In this document: in pieces, positions 12,020 through 24,318 of the stretch
Numbering within the stretch: position 1 is the stretch's first letter
Layout of the letters: each line of letters starts with the position of its first letter
Source of the DNA: Acheta domesticus
Taxonomy: Eukaryota > Arthropoda > Insecta > Orthoptera > Gryllidae
DNA: 64,000 nt
Assembly (NCBI GenBank): GCA_031308135.1
Contig: JAHLJT010009436.1
Coordinates: 125,558,288-125,622,287 of the forward strand
Direction: 5' to 3'
Program-made: the position numbers and the translations under genes
The notes under the pieces: model-generated
Told to the model about the DNA's origin: nothing
Databases searched by the model: none
What the model saw: only the letters and a program-made list of their open reading frames with translations

Positions 12020-12927
12020 ACTTTCCCGTATACATACGCATATACGGGATAAAATACGTAGTATAGGGAAAGTTATGTAATGCTGCGCGAAAAACGGCGA
12101 ATTTTCGCCAGAAAAAATGAATTGCCGGGCCCTTATAACGAAAAAGTGGATAAAACCAAGTTGTTAAATTAAGAAAAAAATCTCTAAAATGTGATGTAGC
12201 CAGAATCCCTGTTTTGTGGGTCCTTGAAACCCAAAACCAAAAGCAAAACGTCCGTCCGTCAGTCTGTGAACAACACTAGCGTCTAAACCATACGTACGAT
12301 TTCTTCCAAAATTAGTATTCCTCCGTCGATCTGATTCCACTCGAGGCAGCGTGATTTTGAAAAACTTTCTTCAAAATTTGGGGGTATGGACCTGGTATGG
12401 TATGGACATGGAGCCCCCCGGACATTTTCAAAATTTTCTAAAAAACTAAGAATTTTTTTCAAACATTTCACAAATGTAATTTTTTAAAGGTCTCTCGCAC
12501 TGTCTCGCACTGGTTTTTTAATATGCACATTTCCAGCAATGTTTAAACACTATTGTATGTGTGAGTTAAAGTGCTTCAAATGACTTCTAATGAAGTTTTT
12601 CGAAATCACAAAAGAGTCATGTGAAAAGAAGCTTCAATTTTCGCATTTACAGTAGCGCTCAAACGGCTTTTTTTTAAAAACGGCTCCAAATGTTTCAAAG
12701 AAAATTGCCATTTAGGAAAAGTTTTTACTGTTCTTTAATATTCTTAAAATAATATTTCCGTTCTACTATTAAAAAAGCTAAAAATTAAGAAAATGTCAAA
12801 AAAATGTAGTTTGGGAGGCGATTGATGGTAGCTGGCAAGAGTATGCGTCAAGTCCGAATAGCTAGCCGAGATCAAAGGAAATAGAAAACTAACACGGGAA
12901 AGTCTGTGCCATTCTGTAGCATCATTA
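12020..12927 (+). repeat. Repeat A copy 3, both ends present
   Basis: Starts with the hairpin-forming terminus (actttcccgtatac ... gtatagggaaagt, 12020-12073), followed by gaattttcgccag, 'gtggataaaacca', 'gtgatgtagccagaatccc', the GTCC run, 'ccaaaattag..attcctc', then an 'aaaacggctcc' module, and ends with 'aacacgggaaagtctgtgccattctgtag'. No coding content. This copy shows the whole repeat with few internal modules. Confidence 0.75.
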
Positions 12928-12929
12928 TT

Positions 12930-13520
12930 TTAGGACTGGTTTGCTATTCGCATAGGTGTGGCGCCTCTTAAGAAAACTAAGCCACTGTTACTGTTGCTTT
13001 TTCTGATTTTGAGAACCTTACGTTGACTGGACACATGTGCTTGGTGGCCATAGGTTCTCACATTATCTGCATGATGTCGCTGAAAGTATGTGTAGCCGAT
13101 TAGCTGTCGACGCGTTTCATACTTACCTCCCCCATCGGAAATGAGTCTCGTTCTTATAGGCTTTATGCGCGCCTCACTTACCAACTCTCGTACTGATGAC
13201 CCCACCTTTTTAGTTGCATCACTGAAGCTGAAATGTATCTATCTCACATTGCTCGTTTTGAACAATGCCGCTGCCAAAGGAGAAGAAACGAATTGATGGG
13301 AAAACGTCACTCCCCTTGTAACTTCAGTTACGAAAGTTCTATTACACTATATATCTGAATAAGTTACAACAGCTATTATATCTCACATATTTAAACAAGC
13401 GACTTGTCGCATGTGTATGTACGATCTCACAGCAATTGTAGCAAACTGAATATGCCCTTGCCTTACAGCAAGAACTAAAATTTTGACTCTAGCACTCTTG
13501 ATTGATCTTTCTTGTAGATA
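12930..13520. other. Unassigned, moderately GC-rich stretch
   Basis: The minus frame 12930-13205 is open for 91 codons but matches nothing I recognise. No splice or repeat structure seen. Confidence 0.4.
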
Positions 13521-13525
13521 CCTTA

Positions 13526-13755
13526 TACTTCGATTTTTCTTTCTTGGCGCACGGGGGTGTGTCAATAAAATGGAATATCTCACGGTATTTCGCGTCGTTC
13601 TCGGTTGTGCCGCTAGAAGTCGCATGATAGCGACTATCGAGCATTGCTGGTGATCATGCGATTTCTGGCGGCACAACGGAGAATGATGCGAAACACCGTG
13701 AGATATTCCATTTTGATGACGCACCCCCGTGCGCCAAGAAAGAAAAACCGAAGTA
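13526..13755. repeat. 230-bp near-perfect palindrome (foldback/MITE)
   Basis: Left arm (tacttcgatttttctttctt ggcgcacgggggtg ...) and right arm are inverse copies of about 105 bp with few differences. The arms begin with TA, as for Tc1/mariner-type MITEs. No ORF. Confidence 0.8.
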
Positions 13756-13813
13756 ATTGTATTTGCGACTGGATTGACTTGTTCTAGATCTCAACGTTAA
13801 GGAGTCTTACTAA

Positions 13814-15402
13814 TACGAAGGTAGTTTGGAAAGTAAGTTCCATTTCGATTCTTTCTTGCAGCACCATTACGATCGCAGTTACGCTCATGCGCAGCAATTA
13901 CTGTGGGTCAAACAGAACGAAATAACGCCACTTTGAGCTCGCTCTTTGATGTGTGTCATTCGTCATGGTTGTTTATAAAGGCATCATTTATCAAAAATCC
14001 CGCCGCTAGAGAAATTAGATCTGTGATTCGTTCTCTGAATGCGAAGAACGTAAAACCAAATTTCATTGACAAATCTGCTAGGTTTACGGAGAAAATGTAA
14101 TGAGTGATTGAATGGTGAAACGATGGGTCCGACAATTTAAGGGAGGGCGTGATGAAGTGCATGACGAAGACCGAAGTGGATGTTCTCTGTGGTTTCTGAT
14201 GAACTGGTTAGTGCAGTCGAAGAAATTATTACGAAAACCTGTAGGTTTACGATTAATGCTCTTACTCTTGAATTTCCACAAATTCAACGAACAGTAATTT
14301 ACAAGATTATTACTGAAAATGTGGGTTTTCATACACTTTGCGCACGTTGAGTGCGTAAACTTTTTACTAAACAACACAAAAACAACGGATGAGCAGCACA
14401 CTTGATTTTTTTAAATGAGTTGGTTGATTGATTAGTGATTCCGGGCGCATCGACTGCTAAGGTCACTAGTCCCGTAGGTGTAGTGCATGTGTTTTTGCTT
14501 GAGAGGTGGCGGTGATCTTCCCCCGTTGGATGGTGAGATCTGGCGCCGACCTGCCGTCGGCTAACGGGGTTTCCCTCCTTCATCTTCAACCAGCGGGGCA
14601 CTGTCACAGCTGGGACAACCTTTGGTTGATCTCCTTGCATTTATAGTAGTGGAGTGCATGTAAGTTTAAGTGTGTGTGGGTAAGGGGTAAGGATAGGACA
14701 AAGAAGAAGAAGGAAATATCGCGCGCGGTCTGTGGCCCCTTTGTTAGGGTTCTCCTCCGTCATTCGCTCGAAACCACGGAAAACTACCAATCACAGCATC
14801 CCTCCAGACACCCCGGAATGTCATGTGCACGGTTTTGAGACAGACAAGGCATTTTACTGAATGTTTTTTTGTACCACGAGGTGAAACTCAATAAAGATGT
14901 TTATTGCAAGAAGCTTAAGAAACTGCGCCGCGCAATATACGTAGAATAAACCCAGAGGAATGTTCTCAAAAGATGTGGTTTTCATTCACGACAACGCTCG
15001 ACCACACACTGCGAATATGACAAAAAAAGTTCCTAGAATGCTTTGCCATGGACGTTTTTGTGCATCCCCCATTCAGTCCCGACTCGCTACTACCGATTTA
15101 CATCTCTTTCTGCAGCTGAAGTCTTTCCTTGCGGCAAGTGCAAGGAACGATGAAGAGGTAGAAGAACATGTTACCAAAGGTAAGAGAGCATGTTTACCAC
15201 CATGTTGACAACACAGGCGGCAACATTCTGTGAAAAAGAAATACATAAACTTATACCACGCTTTGAAAAATAGCTGAAAATTACGAGAGCTCTGTCGGAA
15301 TACAGTGTGTTACAGATGTTTGTGAAATAAATTGCTTTCTTTATCTGTACTCGATTTCTTTTTTATTACCAAACAGAACTTACTTTCCGAACTACCTTCG
15401 CA
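13814..15402 (+). mobile_element. Degenerate mariner element with inverted repeats
   Basis: Inverted repeats of about 27 bp (tacgaaggtagtttggaaag.. at 13814 and its inverse at 15376-15402) bound a broken transposase. Seen in order: REIRSVIRSLNAKNVKP, VKRWVRQFKGGRDEVHDEDR, LRRAI, then VVFIHDNARPHTAN with the mariner H-D-N-A-R-P-H catalytic box. Multiple stops and shifts. A repeat B copy sits inside the gene (14415-14830). Confidence 0.88.
14415..14830 (+). repeat. Repeat B copy 2, inserted in the mariner
   Basis: Carries 'gattccgggcgcatcgac', 'gtgtagtgcatg', 'gttggatggtgagatc', 'ggggcactgtcacag' and 'gaaaccacggaaaactacc'. Its position inside the transposase shows repeat B moved after the mariner arrived. 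Confidence 0.75.
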
Positions 15403-16005
15403 TATGAACTTGTTTGTTGTAACGGAGTAAATGCTTTTCTTAAGAGAGTTCCGCTCATTCTATATTTAATAGGCACATAATACATTATAGACCGTTCTTA
15501 TCAATAATGTTATAAACTGATGATAATTTTTCAATAAAGTTATGAATGAAAATGGTTTGTATTACGAGTAAACTTACATTAAATTTGTGATGATATTTAA
15601 AACTTAAACATAAAAGAAAAAAGCATACAAAACATTCAGCGAAAACTTCGGGAAGATACCTAATTATCTGATCAATAGAATTATTATGAGATATACAAAG
15701 TAATATGGTTACATATATTATTTGTTTTTAGATAAATATTTAATAACAATATATCTAAGAAGTATAAGAAAATACTAGCATATATTTTTCTTCCTTAGGA
15801 AGGGTTTAATCTCGAAATGCTTGTATCTCTGATCACACAAACACTTCTTACGAAAAGTTCGTTTTCCTTGTCAAAGATTGGTATATATATTGTACGTGAA
15901 AAAATTATTCGAAAACTTTAAAATTGGATTTGATTGGGCGTTTTCAACTCGTAATCATAATGCCACTGCCTGTGCTCTTTGTACAAGATAAATATTCACA
16001 GTTGT
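15403..16005. other. AT-rich stretch with nothing recognisable
   Basis: No gene or repeat structure supported. Confidence 0.5.
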
Positions 16006-16011
16006 TAAATG

Positions 16012-16614
16012 TCAAGATGATGAATTATTGTTCCTTTCCAACGACTCACTGTCAGACAGATAACAGTCCCCCGATGCTCGAACTAACATACTGTTTCGAA
16101 GTAGGTGCATGTTGCGATCTGCTTTAGTGATACGTCTCTTCATTACGCGAGAAGCCCTAGTGTTATGCCTTGCGTTCATAAACACTTTTGTAGTGGCTGA
16201 AACGAACTTCTGATTGGTGTAACAAGTCGCCAACCGCTCGCCTGTTCCTTGTAGAACTCTACCAGTAGTTTTCTGGCCAGCCCTAAATGCAGTTTTTCGT
16301 GAACATACGGAAGTAATTCCTGCAATTGTCCTTGTACCCAAGTCACATTTGCATATTAAATTCCGATTTGCTAATACTTTTTCTCTCTGAGGTAAATATT
16401 CTGCATGTTTTGAACTGATCACTTTGGCAGACGATATAGGAACTTCCGTTATTATTATCAATTCAACAGGTTCTGTTGTTCGTGATCCAGATGATGAGAC
16501 TTCATGGGAGGAGTCTACGATTTTTATTGCTTTTATGCGTCTTCTTGCTTCTTGAATACGCTCGCGGGCAATTACCTCAGGAGAACTTCTTGTCAGCGTT
16601 TTATCGTGCTGCAT
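16012..16614 (-). CDS. Hypothetical protein, 200 codons, unassigned
   Basis: One of the longest frames here not explained by tandem repeats or transposons. The product starts MQHDKTLTRSSPEVIARERI, is strongly basic and rich in Ser, Thr and Arg, with no membrane segment or domain I recognise, and ends in a serine/asparagine tail (SDSESLERNNNSSS). A good acceptor (tattgtttacag) lies one base before the ATG, so this could be a terminal exon of a spliced gene. GC content is higher than in the flanks. A chance frame or remnant of an unknown element cannot be excluded. Confidence 0.4.
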   Translation of the reverse strand: MQHDKTLTRSSPEVIARERIQEARRRIKAIKIVDSSHEVSSSGSRTTEPVELIIITEVPISSAKVISSKHAEYLPQREKVLANRNLICKCDLGTRTIAGITSVCSRKTAFRAGQKTTGRVLQGTGERLATCYTNQKFVSATTKVFMNARHNTRASRVMKRRITKADRNMHLLRNSMLVRASGDCYLSDSESLERNNNSSS

Positions 16615-17124
16615 TCTGTAAACAATAGACGTACAAACAATTTACGTACAAACGAGTAAGTTACTTATAGTGTGCTTCATGGAAATATGCGTGGAATTAA
16701 CATAGTAATGAAATAAAGCTTATGAATTAAATTGTAATGATGAAAATGGAATATGTGTATTGTGTTACTTAAGTCGCAAGCAGAAAATACTATCACGGGA
16801 AAAAGAAGGCTACTTTGGACGACTCATGCGTGTAGTGTGAGGACGCGTAATACAAACTTTTACCATGCCGTCGATCTATTGAAATCTGCAGGAAACTCTT
16901 TCTCTGGCAGTTGATGAATAATTTTGATGAAATTGATTGATTGATGAAAGCGTAGGTTTATGCAACCGGAGTCAATATCTACTTGGCTGTCCGGGACGCC
17001 GCGTCCTAGGCACAGATGGCAACATATCAGCCGTCATGCCCATTTCACCGTTAGGTTACTGTGTAACGGACGGCCGAAACATTGGCATCTGTGCTTAGGC
17101 CGTGGCATCTCCCCTCCCACATAG

Positions 17125-17300
17125 ACTGATGTTGTAGGGCACGTCAACTGCTGTGGTCGTTAGACCCGTTAGTGTAGTGAATGTTTTTTCTAATCTCGAG
17201 TGGAGGGAGTGTTTGTCCCTCGCTGGATGGAAAGATCCGAGCCGACCTATTCCTCGGCGTGCGGGGAAGATCTCCCTCTAGGTCAGGGCTTGCGGTCCGC
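17125..17300 (+). repeat. Repeat B copy 3 (5' part only)
   Basis: Diverged 5' portion: 'gtcaactgctgtggtcgtta', 'gtgtagtgaatg' and 'cgctggatggaaagatcc'. Truncated at the right. Confidence 0.6.
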
Positions 17301-17397
17301 CGGATGCGAATGCGGCCCGCAACTGCTTTGAAAAATTTTATTATACCAACCAAATACGTTTATTTTAGTTACTCTGTTATGCATTTTACTTTCTCGC

Positions 17398-18110
17398 CTT
17401 ACGAATACTTCGAAAGAAGAGAAAGTTATGTAATCGTGCGGCGGAAAACGGAGAATTTTCGCCAGAAAGTCTCTTATAGCAGGGGTCTGTTGACAGAAAA
17501 GTGGATAAAACCTGTTGCTAAATTTAGAAAAAAAATCCTCTATCTCGTGGTGTAGTTAAAATCCATGATTTGTTGCTTCTTCATACTTCAAAATCGATTG
17601 ACGGCATTCCGTCCGTCTGTCCGTCTGTGGTCAACGCTAGCGCCTAAACCGTTCGGTCGATTTTCTTCAAAATTGATATTCCCCGATGGTTTTGACTCGT
17701 CTCAAAGCCTCTTGAATTTGAAACCGATATCTTAGTATTTGAGGATACTTTACATGAAGCCCATTTTGAGATTTTATGAATAAAAAAAAATTGCTCCAAA
17801 TTTTTGATTATATTTTGTTGTTGAATAGTGCGAAGAACGTTGAAGGGAATGACGTAGGCATCATTTTCGTTGATAGGCCCTATTTTTCGAAAATTGCAAA
17901 AAACTGTTTAAAAACGGCAAAATTGAAGATAGAGATTTTCGCCTCAGACAAAGTCGGTTGTACAAAATTAGCACATCAAATAAGGTCATGTACCATTTTT
18001 TTGGAAAAACGAATAGTTTTTGCGTAAATTGCGATTCAAATTTACAAAAAAAACTTTTCTCAAAAACCGCTCCAAATTTTTTCTTTAAATTTTCTGCACG
18101 TGTGAGAAGG
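17398..18110 (+). repeat. Repeat A copy 4
   Basis: Begins actttctcgcc..gagaaagttatg, then 'gaattttcgccagaaa', 'gtggataaaacc', 'cgtccgtctgtccgtctgtg', 'gctagcgcctaaacc' and one periodic module ending 'aaaaaccgctccaaattttt'. No coding content. Confidence 0.7.
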
Positions 18111-18356
18111 GAAGGTAAATATATAAATAAACTAGTGGTGCTATAGAATGGCACATACTTTCTCGCAGTAGTTATTTTCCAAATGCCGATCATCCGATAA
18201 ATTATGTGGAATAAACAGTTCACCGCTGCCTTTCTTGGTCATGTTTTTTGAAAGACATGTTTTTCGCATGTTGACAATTACCGGCTTCGTAATGATAAAA
18301 CTGATACAAGTACGTTTTGACTGAAATATAAGCAGTTGTTCCGCAAGTCGGTTTCG

Positions 18357-18421
18357 TAGCGCGGTTGGTTAATGCTCCTTCGGGTTGTGATCTTCAATAA
18401 GGAAGGTACCAAGTTCGATCC
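18357..18421 (+). ncRNA. tRNA-like pol III promoter, probable SINE head
   Basis: An A-box (tagcgcggttgg, 18357-18368) and B-box (gttcgatcc, 18413-18421) are 45 bp apart, the spacing of a tRNA gene. I could not fold a convincing cloverleaf or acceptor stem, so a tRNA-derived SINE or decayed tRNA is more likely than a working tRNA. Confidence 0.45.
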
Positions 18422-18499
18422 CCCGAGGGGAATTTTAATTTGATGAATGTGATGTTGCAGGAAAAAAACATTGAAGAGTGTAGTTACTTTATTGAAAAT

Positions 18500-19470
18500 C
18501 ATTTGAAGTACTTCTACTCACGAATAGATTCAATATAGATAAATAGACAGGACTTGTCTGTGTTTTCCCTAACTGCGTTTTTTAAACAATTTTCAACTCT
18601 GGTATTCGATTTCTGAAGCGTATGACATGTCAAATGAACAGTTGTCTAATATATATCTGTATGAACCAATTTAAGTAAAATTATGAGCATTTCGGTCGGT
18701 TCTATTCTTTTAAGGCTCTGTTCGACAGAGGTGGTGTTGGTGTTACGTAGTGGTATAAGTGCCGGTTCGTTGAATTTGAGTTTCGTTTGTCGGGTCTCGG
18801 TACGGAAATGGTTTGCTGGTATAGTACACTTTTGCTGGTTTATGGAGTAGTGGATTAGCAATAAGGACCGTATAGAAGCAGAGCGAGAAAGTATGTGCGT
18901 TGGAAGCACCACTAGGTTTATAATTACATCACTGTAATTATAAATGTGAAATAACCTTCAACACTAGTGGTCTACTGAAGGCCTTTATATTCTACGGATG
19001 GCTTAGCGGCTATAGATTGTATTATAATGCTCTGTATTGTTCGTCAAATCGTTTGCACTTGCACTGTGAATTCCGAAAGGTGTACACCTCCCCCCTACTG
19101 TCACAACACTAACTCGTCCGTCTGCGCTGCCTGATTCTTCTCTTTTCAACTATGAATTTTATTAAAAATAAAAAATAGAAGTGGCCTAACTGATTATGCA
19201 CTTAGTCACTTAATGAGACTGGATACAACGGACCTGAAAGTGGACATAAATTTGTGGGTGAATGAAACTGAACTCAATATTTTCACTGAACAATTGCACA
19301 ATTCATCTAATTTTTATTTAATAACAAATTCATTTTGTCCTATGTACATTAATCATTAAGTATGCTGAATAAAAGTCGTATCTAATATAAATTTGCTTCA
19401 GTGTAATCTCAAACGTTAGGGTAAAAAACATCTTAAACTACTGTGCGTCCAGCGGCTTAACTAGAATTTG
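18500..19470. other. AT-rich stretch with nothing recognisable
   Basis: Only short frames; no repeat family recognised. Confidence 0.45.
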
Positions 19471-19472
19471 AC

Positions 19473-19790
19473 ATGAGACCTATAAGCCCTTCTAAGTTGG
19501 ACAGTCCTGCTCTAGGTAACTCAGCTGAAGGTCACCGCCCCAGCTGGGTCCAGCTCAAAGCTCCCCACAACTGTGTGGTAGTGATTTGCATGTGCGTGTG
19601 TAAAGAGAGAGGTAGGAGTAGGAAGAAAAGATCGCGCTCGGTTCATGGCTCGTTTGTTGGGGTACTGCTCAGATATGAATAGATCAGAGAAACCACGGAA
19701 AACTATCGATCAGAACAGCCTGCCGATATAATTTTCCTCCACTCAGCGGTTGAATTTGTGCTATAGAGCTAGTGTCGAAAATTCGCCACC
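19473..19790 (+). repeat. Repeat B copy 4 (3' part)
   Basis: Retains 'ccccagctgggtccagctc', 'gtgtggtagtgatttgcatg', 'gaaaccacggaaaactatcg' and 'attttcctcc' landmarks. The 5' half is missing. Confidence 0.6.
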
Positions 19791-20213
19791 GTTTGGAGTC
19801 GACCTGAGGCCCATCTGATGCAGACGTATCTGGCTCTGAGTTAAACTCAGCGGGTGAAAATGGTTTAAGATACGAGCATCAATAGCTAACCATGGTCGAA
19901 AGGCTGGCCATCAAACGGTTATTATCGGTTTACAGTGATCGTTACAGACATCATCGGTTTACAGACATCTCAAAATGATCTCCAATGTGCTCTTGTTAAC
20001 ACTGTATATTAAGTCATTTTCCTTGATGGAGGTATTATACCAGACAAAAAATTAAGCATCTCGAGTTCAGTGAATACTGTCCGGTTGTCTAGAGGAAAAT
20101 TGAAAGTGTACACCTTATACGCAACGTTAAAGAGGGAGGGAGAGAGGGTGCAGCGTAACATTGAGTTACATAGAGGAGTGGGTTACATAACGTTGAATTT
20201 TTTACTTTCTCGC

Positions 20214-21060
20214 TACTACTACCGCGGCAGAGAGAAAGTCATGAAATACTGCCCGAAAATCGGCGAATTTTCGGCAGAAAAATTCTTATTACAGGGTCCT
20301 GGCAACGAAAGAGTAGATAAATCCAGATGCTAAATTTAGGGGGAAAATCCTTTAACACGTGGTGTAGCCTGAATCCATGTTTTGTGGGCTCTTGATACAG
20401 AAAAGTCGATTGACAGCAAAACGTCTGTCCGTCTGTGATCAACGCTAGCGGCTAAACCGTTCAGCCAATTTTCTCCAAAATTGTTACTCCTCAACCGATC
20501 TGACTGATATCGCGGCTCCTTGAATTTGAAACCGATATTTTAACTTTTGGGGGAATTTATATGAAGCTCCTGAGATATTTTCAAACTACAAAAAAATGGC
20601 TTCATCGTTTTTAATTAAATTTTGTTCTTATACAGTGCAAAGAACGTTTATGACAATGGTGCAGTTCTCATTTTCGTTAAAAACTTTGATTTTTCGAAAA
20701 TTTCAAAAATTCAAACCTTTTTGGCGTCTTCCTACAACTAAAATACTAAGATAGAGATTTTTCCCTTAATGAAATCTGTTCATTAAAGATAGATTTTGAA
20801 ATAATGTCATGTAGAATGTTTCGAGAATTTGAGTACTTTTGGCGTAATTTTGCGTAAAATATAGGCAATTTTTAATTTTGTTTAAACATTTTTTCTCAAA
20901 AACGGCGTTTATGATGAAATTTTGTTGTTGGATAGTGTAAATGACGTTTAAGAAAATGGTGCAGGTATCATATTGGTTGAATCCTAATTTTTCGAAAATT
21001 GAAAAAATTCAAAAGTTTTTCGTCGTCTTCCTGCAACTATTTCGTAAATGCTATTTCCTA
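20214..21060 (+). repeat. Repeat A copy 5
   Basis: Starts actttctcgctac..gagagaaagtcatg and carries 'ggtgtagcctgaatcc', 'ctgtccgtctgtg' and at least two periodic modules with 'attttgttgt..gatagtg'. Confidence 0.7.
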
Positions 21061-21530
21061 AAACCTGTGGCTCAACTTTCTTATTGATTCTTCTACTTGA
21101 AATCGAAATTTACAAAAGTTGCTGATGCTAAACTGAAAGTAGGGATTTTTATAGGACCACAAATACGGTCATTAATTACTGATAAACATTTTGAAGAACT
21201 GTTAAATGTACAGGAAAAAAAAACAGTCTGGATATCTTTCAAAAATACATGTTGGAGTTCCTTGGAAACCATGAAGCAGAAAATATCGTCGCATAAAAGT
21301 TTATCTACATTCTTATAAAGCTATGGGATGCAATATAGCTTAGATTTCACTGTCACTTAGATTTCTTTCCGGAAAATCGTAGGGTTGTCAACGATGAGCA
21401 AGGCGAGCGTTTTCATAAGCTAATTTCTTCAATGGAAAAAAGGCACCAAGGCAAGTGGAGTGCTAATACACATGCTGACTACTGTTGGGCCAAGAAGACA
21501 GATGTTCCAGATGCAAAATATGACTGAAAA

Positions 21531-21536
<6 letters not shown>

Positions 21537-21576
<40 letters not shown>
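21537..21576. repeat. (TC)n microsatellite
   Basis: About 20 CT units. Confidence 0.95.
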
Positions 21577-21579
<3 letters not shown>

Positions 21580-22403
21580 TTCTAGGCAAGTCAGAATGAG
21601 TAGTATATCATTTACTGTTAGACAGCTAGTTACTAATTTTATTAAAAATTATAAAAATTTCAAATGGATTTCACACAAAACTCTGCCTGATGGAAAACAA
21701 ATGATATTTGAATTCAGCATGCAAAATACTTCTAGAATCTATTATTTTCATTCTTGTGGAAGAAAAACGTTTTTTTGTAAGTCAGTGTAATTGATGATGT
21801 ACGATTTAAGATTCGTATACTTTTTCATTCAATAATATACAACTAACATTAAGATTACAAATAACTAAGATATTGGTGAAAAGATTGCCGTAAAAACATC
21901 AAGGGCGACATAAGATGGTATTTTTCTTGCATATTCTTCAGTAGAATAAGATCCATTTAGTTTATCGATATAAAACGAATCGACTTCGTATTAAAATTAA
22001 CAAACTTCCTGAGCGCCTTAAAAACTTAGAATTCGAACAATTTCTCAATTCTTAATCAATTTTCATTGATACCATAAATTTTAGTGTAACTACCAGGATT
22101 TTTGAAAGTTGATATTGGAATACAGTCAAAGAGGATAACTTGGGACATTTTGCGACTTTTTTTTAAACTTTGGTTGTATTAGTTGTGTTCAGTTGTTTGA
22201 GTCGGAAGCAGCGCCGAGTTAAAAGAAGATATATAATCATCTTTTGGAAGTTTTATTTGCCGGTAAGTGGTATTTAGTAACAAAAATAGTTCACGTAAGT
22301 TTAAGCCTGCAAAACAACCATTGTAAAGCAGTTCTTAATAGTTTTTTTTCTGTTTTGTGCTTAATTGCATTTCACAACCAGAACTATTGTTCAGCATCTT
22401 CGG

Positions 22404-23118
22404 GAATGGCGTAGCCAGGTAATTTTTTTCTGGGTAGGCTCTAGAGCTGAATTACTTTTTATTTATTGCAATATCTCAAAATGACAATTATTGTCTCATG
22501 TCTAGCCATTCATTTATTATTATTATTATTTTGTTCTCAAAATTTTGGTCTCACACATACCACACAGAAACAATATCAAAGGATGGTAACACTGACATAT
22601 TTAAAATCTACAAAATAAATTAAGGCATTCCAATACATTAACATAAAACATTTTCCCCCCCAAAATAATAAAATTCTAGTGGTCCACTGTTTGTTGTCAC
22701 CTCTTCCTAAGTCTTCGGTTTCAACAAGAGGTTAGTCGTTCCGTTAACTGAGTTTGTGTTGCGGGCCTGTCATATTCGCGTTGGAGTGTGGGCCCGCGGC
22801 ACACTACGAACGAAGTCGAGGATTCCCGAAGGCTAGCCTTCGGCTCGCTGGTGCCGTCTGTAGAAACAGCATATCTGCGTCACGCGAGCGCACGAACTGC
22901 GCATGCGTTGTAGGCTCTGAATGCCAGAGCCTTCTTCCAATGACGAGTAAGTTCGCAATTAAGCGGGATGTTCAAGATGCAAACCTACGTGAAACGTGGT
23001 ATTTGTGAATTGAAAAATTATCAATAAGCACATTAGGAAGTAATGAGAACGATTTTTGTTTTTCATTAAATGTTTGGGGAGGCTCCGCCTTGCAGCCTAA
23101 GAGGTAGCTACACCACTG
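22404..23118. mobile_element. hAT-type MITE, 715 bp, 8-bp target duplication
   Basis: Perfect 8-bp duplications ATCTTCGG (22396-22403 and 23119-23126) flank termini GAATGGCGTAGCCAGG and, inverted, CAGTGGTGTAGCTACC. These match the CAGTGGCGTAGC-type ends of hAT elements. No transposase inside. A GC-rich core (22754-22990) is open in frame but unrecognised. Confidence 0.8.
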
Positions 23119-23273
23119 ATCTTCGGTGTCATGTTTAATCAATGATGCCCACCTGATTTTCTATGGAACGAAAATTCCAACGTCTGAATAGAAGCCGGTA
23201 ATTTGGGACTATGTCCTAAGTTAACATTGCTATTTTATAGGAATGAAAGAATAAAAATATTAAATTCAGTTAA

Positions 23274-23530
23274 TGAATATAAATGCAAAGGGGAATGAGA
23301 GCAAAGGAAAGGAGAAAAAGGATCAAGAATTTAGCCAAGAACAAACGAACGAATCTCTGAATGAAGTGTGTTGTCACAGGAAAAAGTGTGACGCCAGACG
23401 TGCTAAATCAAGAGTTAGAGGAAGAAGAAGTCCAGAAATATAAGAAACTTACATTTCCTTCCAAAAAGAAAAAGAAAATGTCTATTGATGAATCTATTGA
23501 TGAACTATCAGATGCCTACGCAGAGACATT
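23274..23530 (+). other. Possible decayed coding segment, unassigned
   Basis: Two overlapping frames, one starting at 23274 (KGKEKKDQEFSQEQTNESLN) and one after 23361 (LNQELEEEEVQKYKKLTF), have coding-like charge patterns and could be one frameshifted protein. No family recognised. Confidence 0.25.
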
Positions 23531-24318
23531 TCGAGACATTTCTTTATTCGTATTTATTTATGTATTGTCTTTGTATGAAATAGAATTAAATATATTTATA
23601 TTATTTTTAATGATTGATTCCTTGATTTGCAAACATGTTTTACTTGAAATTTACTTCGTCCCCAAAATAAGTCATTTACCAGTAATTTTTTATAATGACG
23701 TTTGCTATTTAATTTTGAAAATCAGTTACTCTTAACTTACAGTATCTACAGTGTATAAATATATGTGCCAAATTAGCCTGCCTAATAATAAATGTCATTT
23801 TAAACACAATTCAAATATGCGTCCCAAAGTTTGCCAACATTGGAGTGTAACTTGGGACACAAAGTTTTTATTTTATTATCTCCAACACATTTCATATCGA
23901 AAAAAATATGCACATAGTCTTAAAGTACTGATTATGACCTAAATTTTGCAGTATAAGATCTCTTCCTCCAACTCATAACGACAAGGTTAAACTGTAAACA
24001 TTGAAAGTGTCCCTAGTTAGCCTCTTTGATGGTATACATCACCCCTTCACGTAGTTCGTCACCCCGCCACCAGAAACAACTCCATCCTATTGTAAAACGG
24101 CGGAGTTACTAATGGTTTCCTTTCCCGACGCTAGTTGCGCAGAGTAGCTCGTGGCATGCTACGGAGCCACGACGCGTGCCACTGCCACCAATAGAAAACC
24201 TTGGCACCACTGGTATACATTTAATGAACTGGCAACCCTGATTCAAAGCACTCCAAATTTGCGTGACGTAATGTACGTGCAGCCCCTAACGTATTTCCGT
24301 CGGTGCGCGTGGCGCCGC

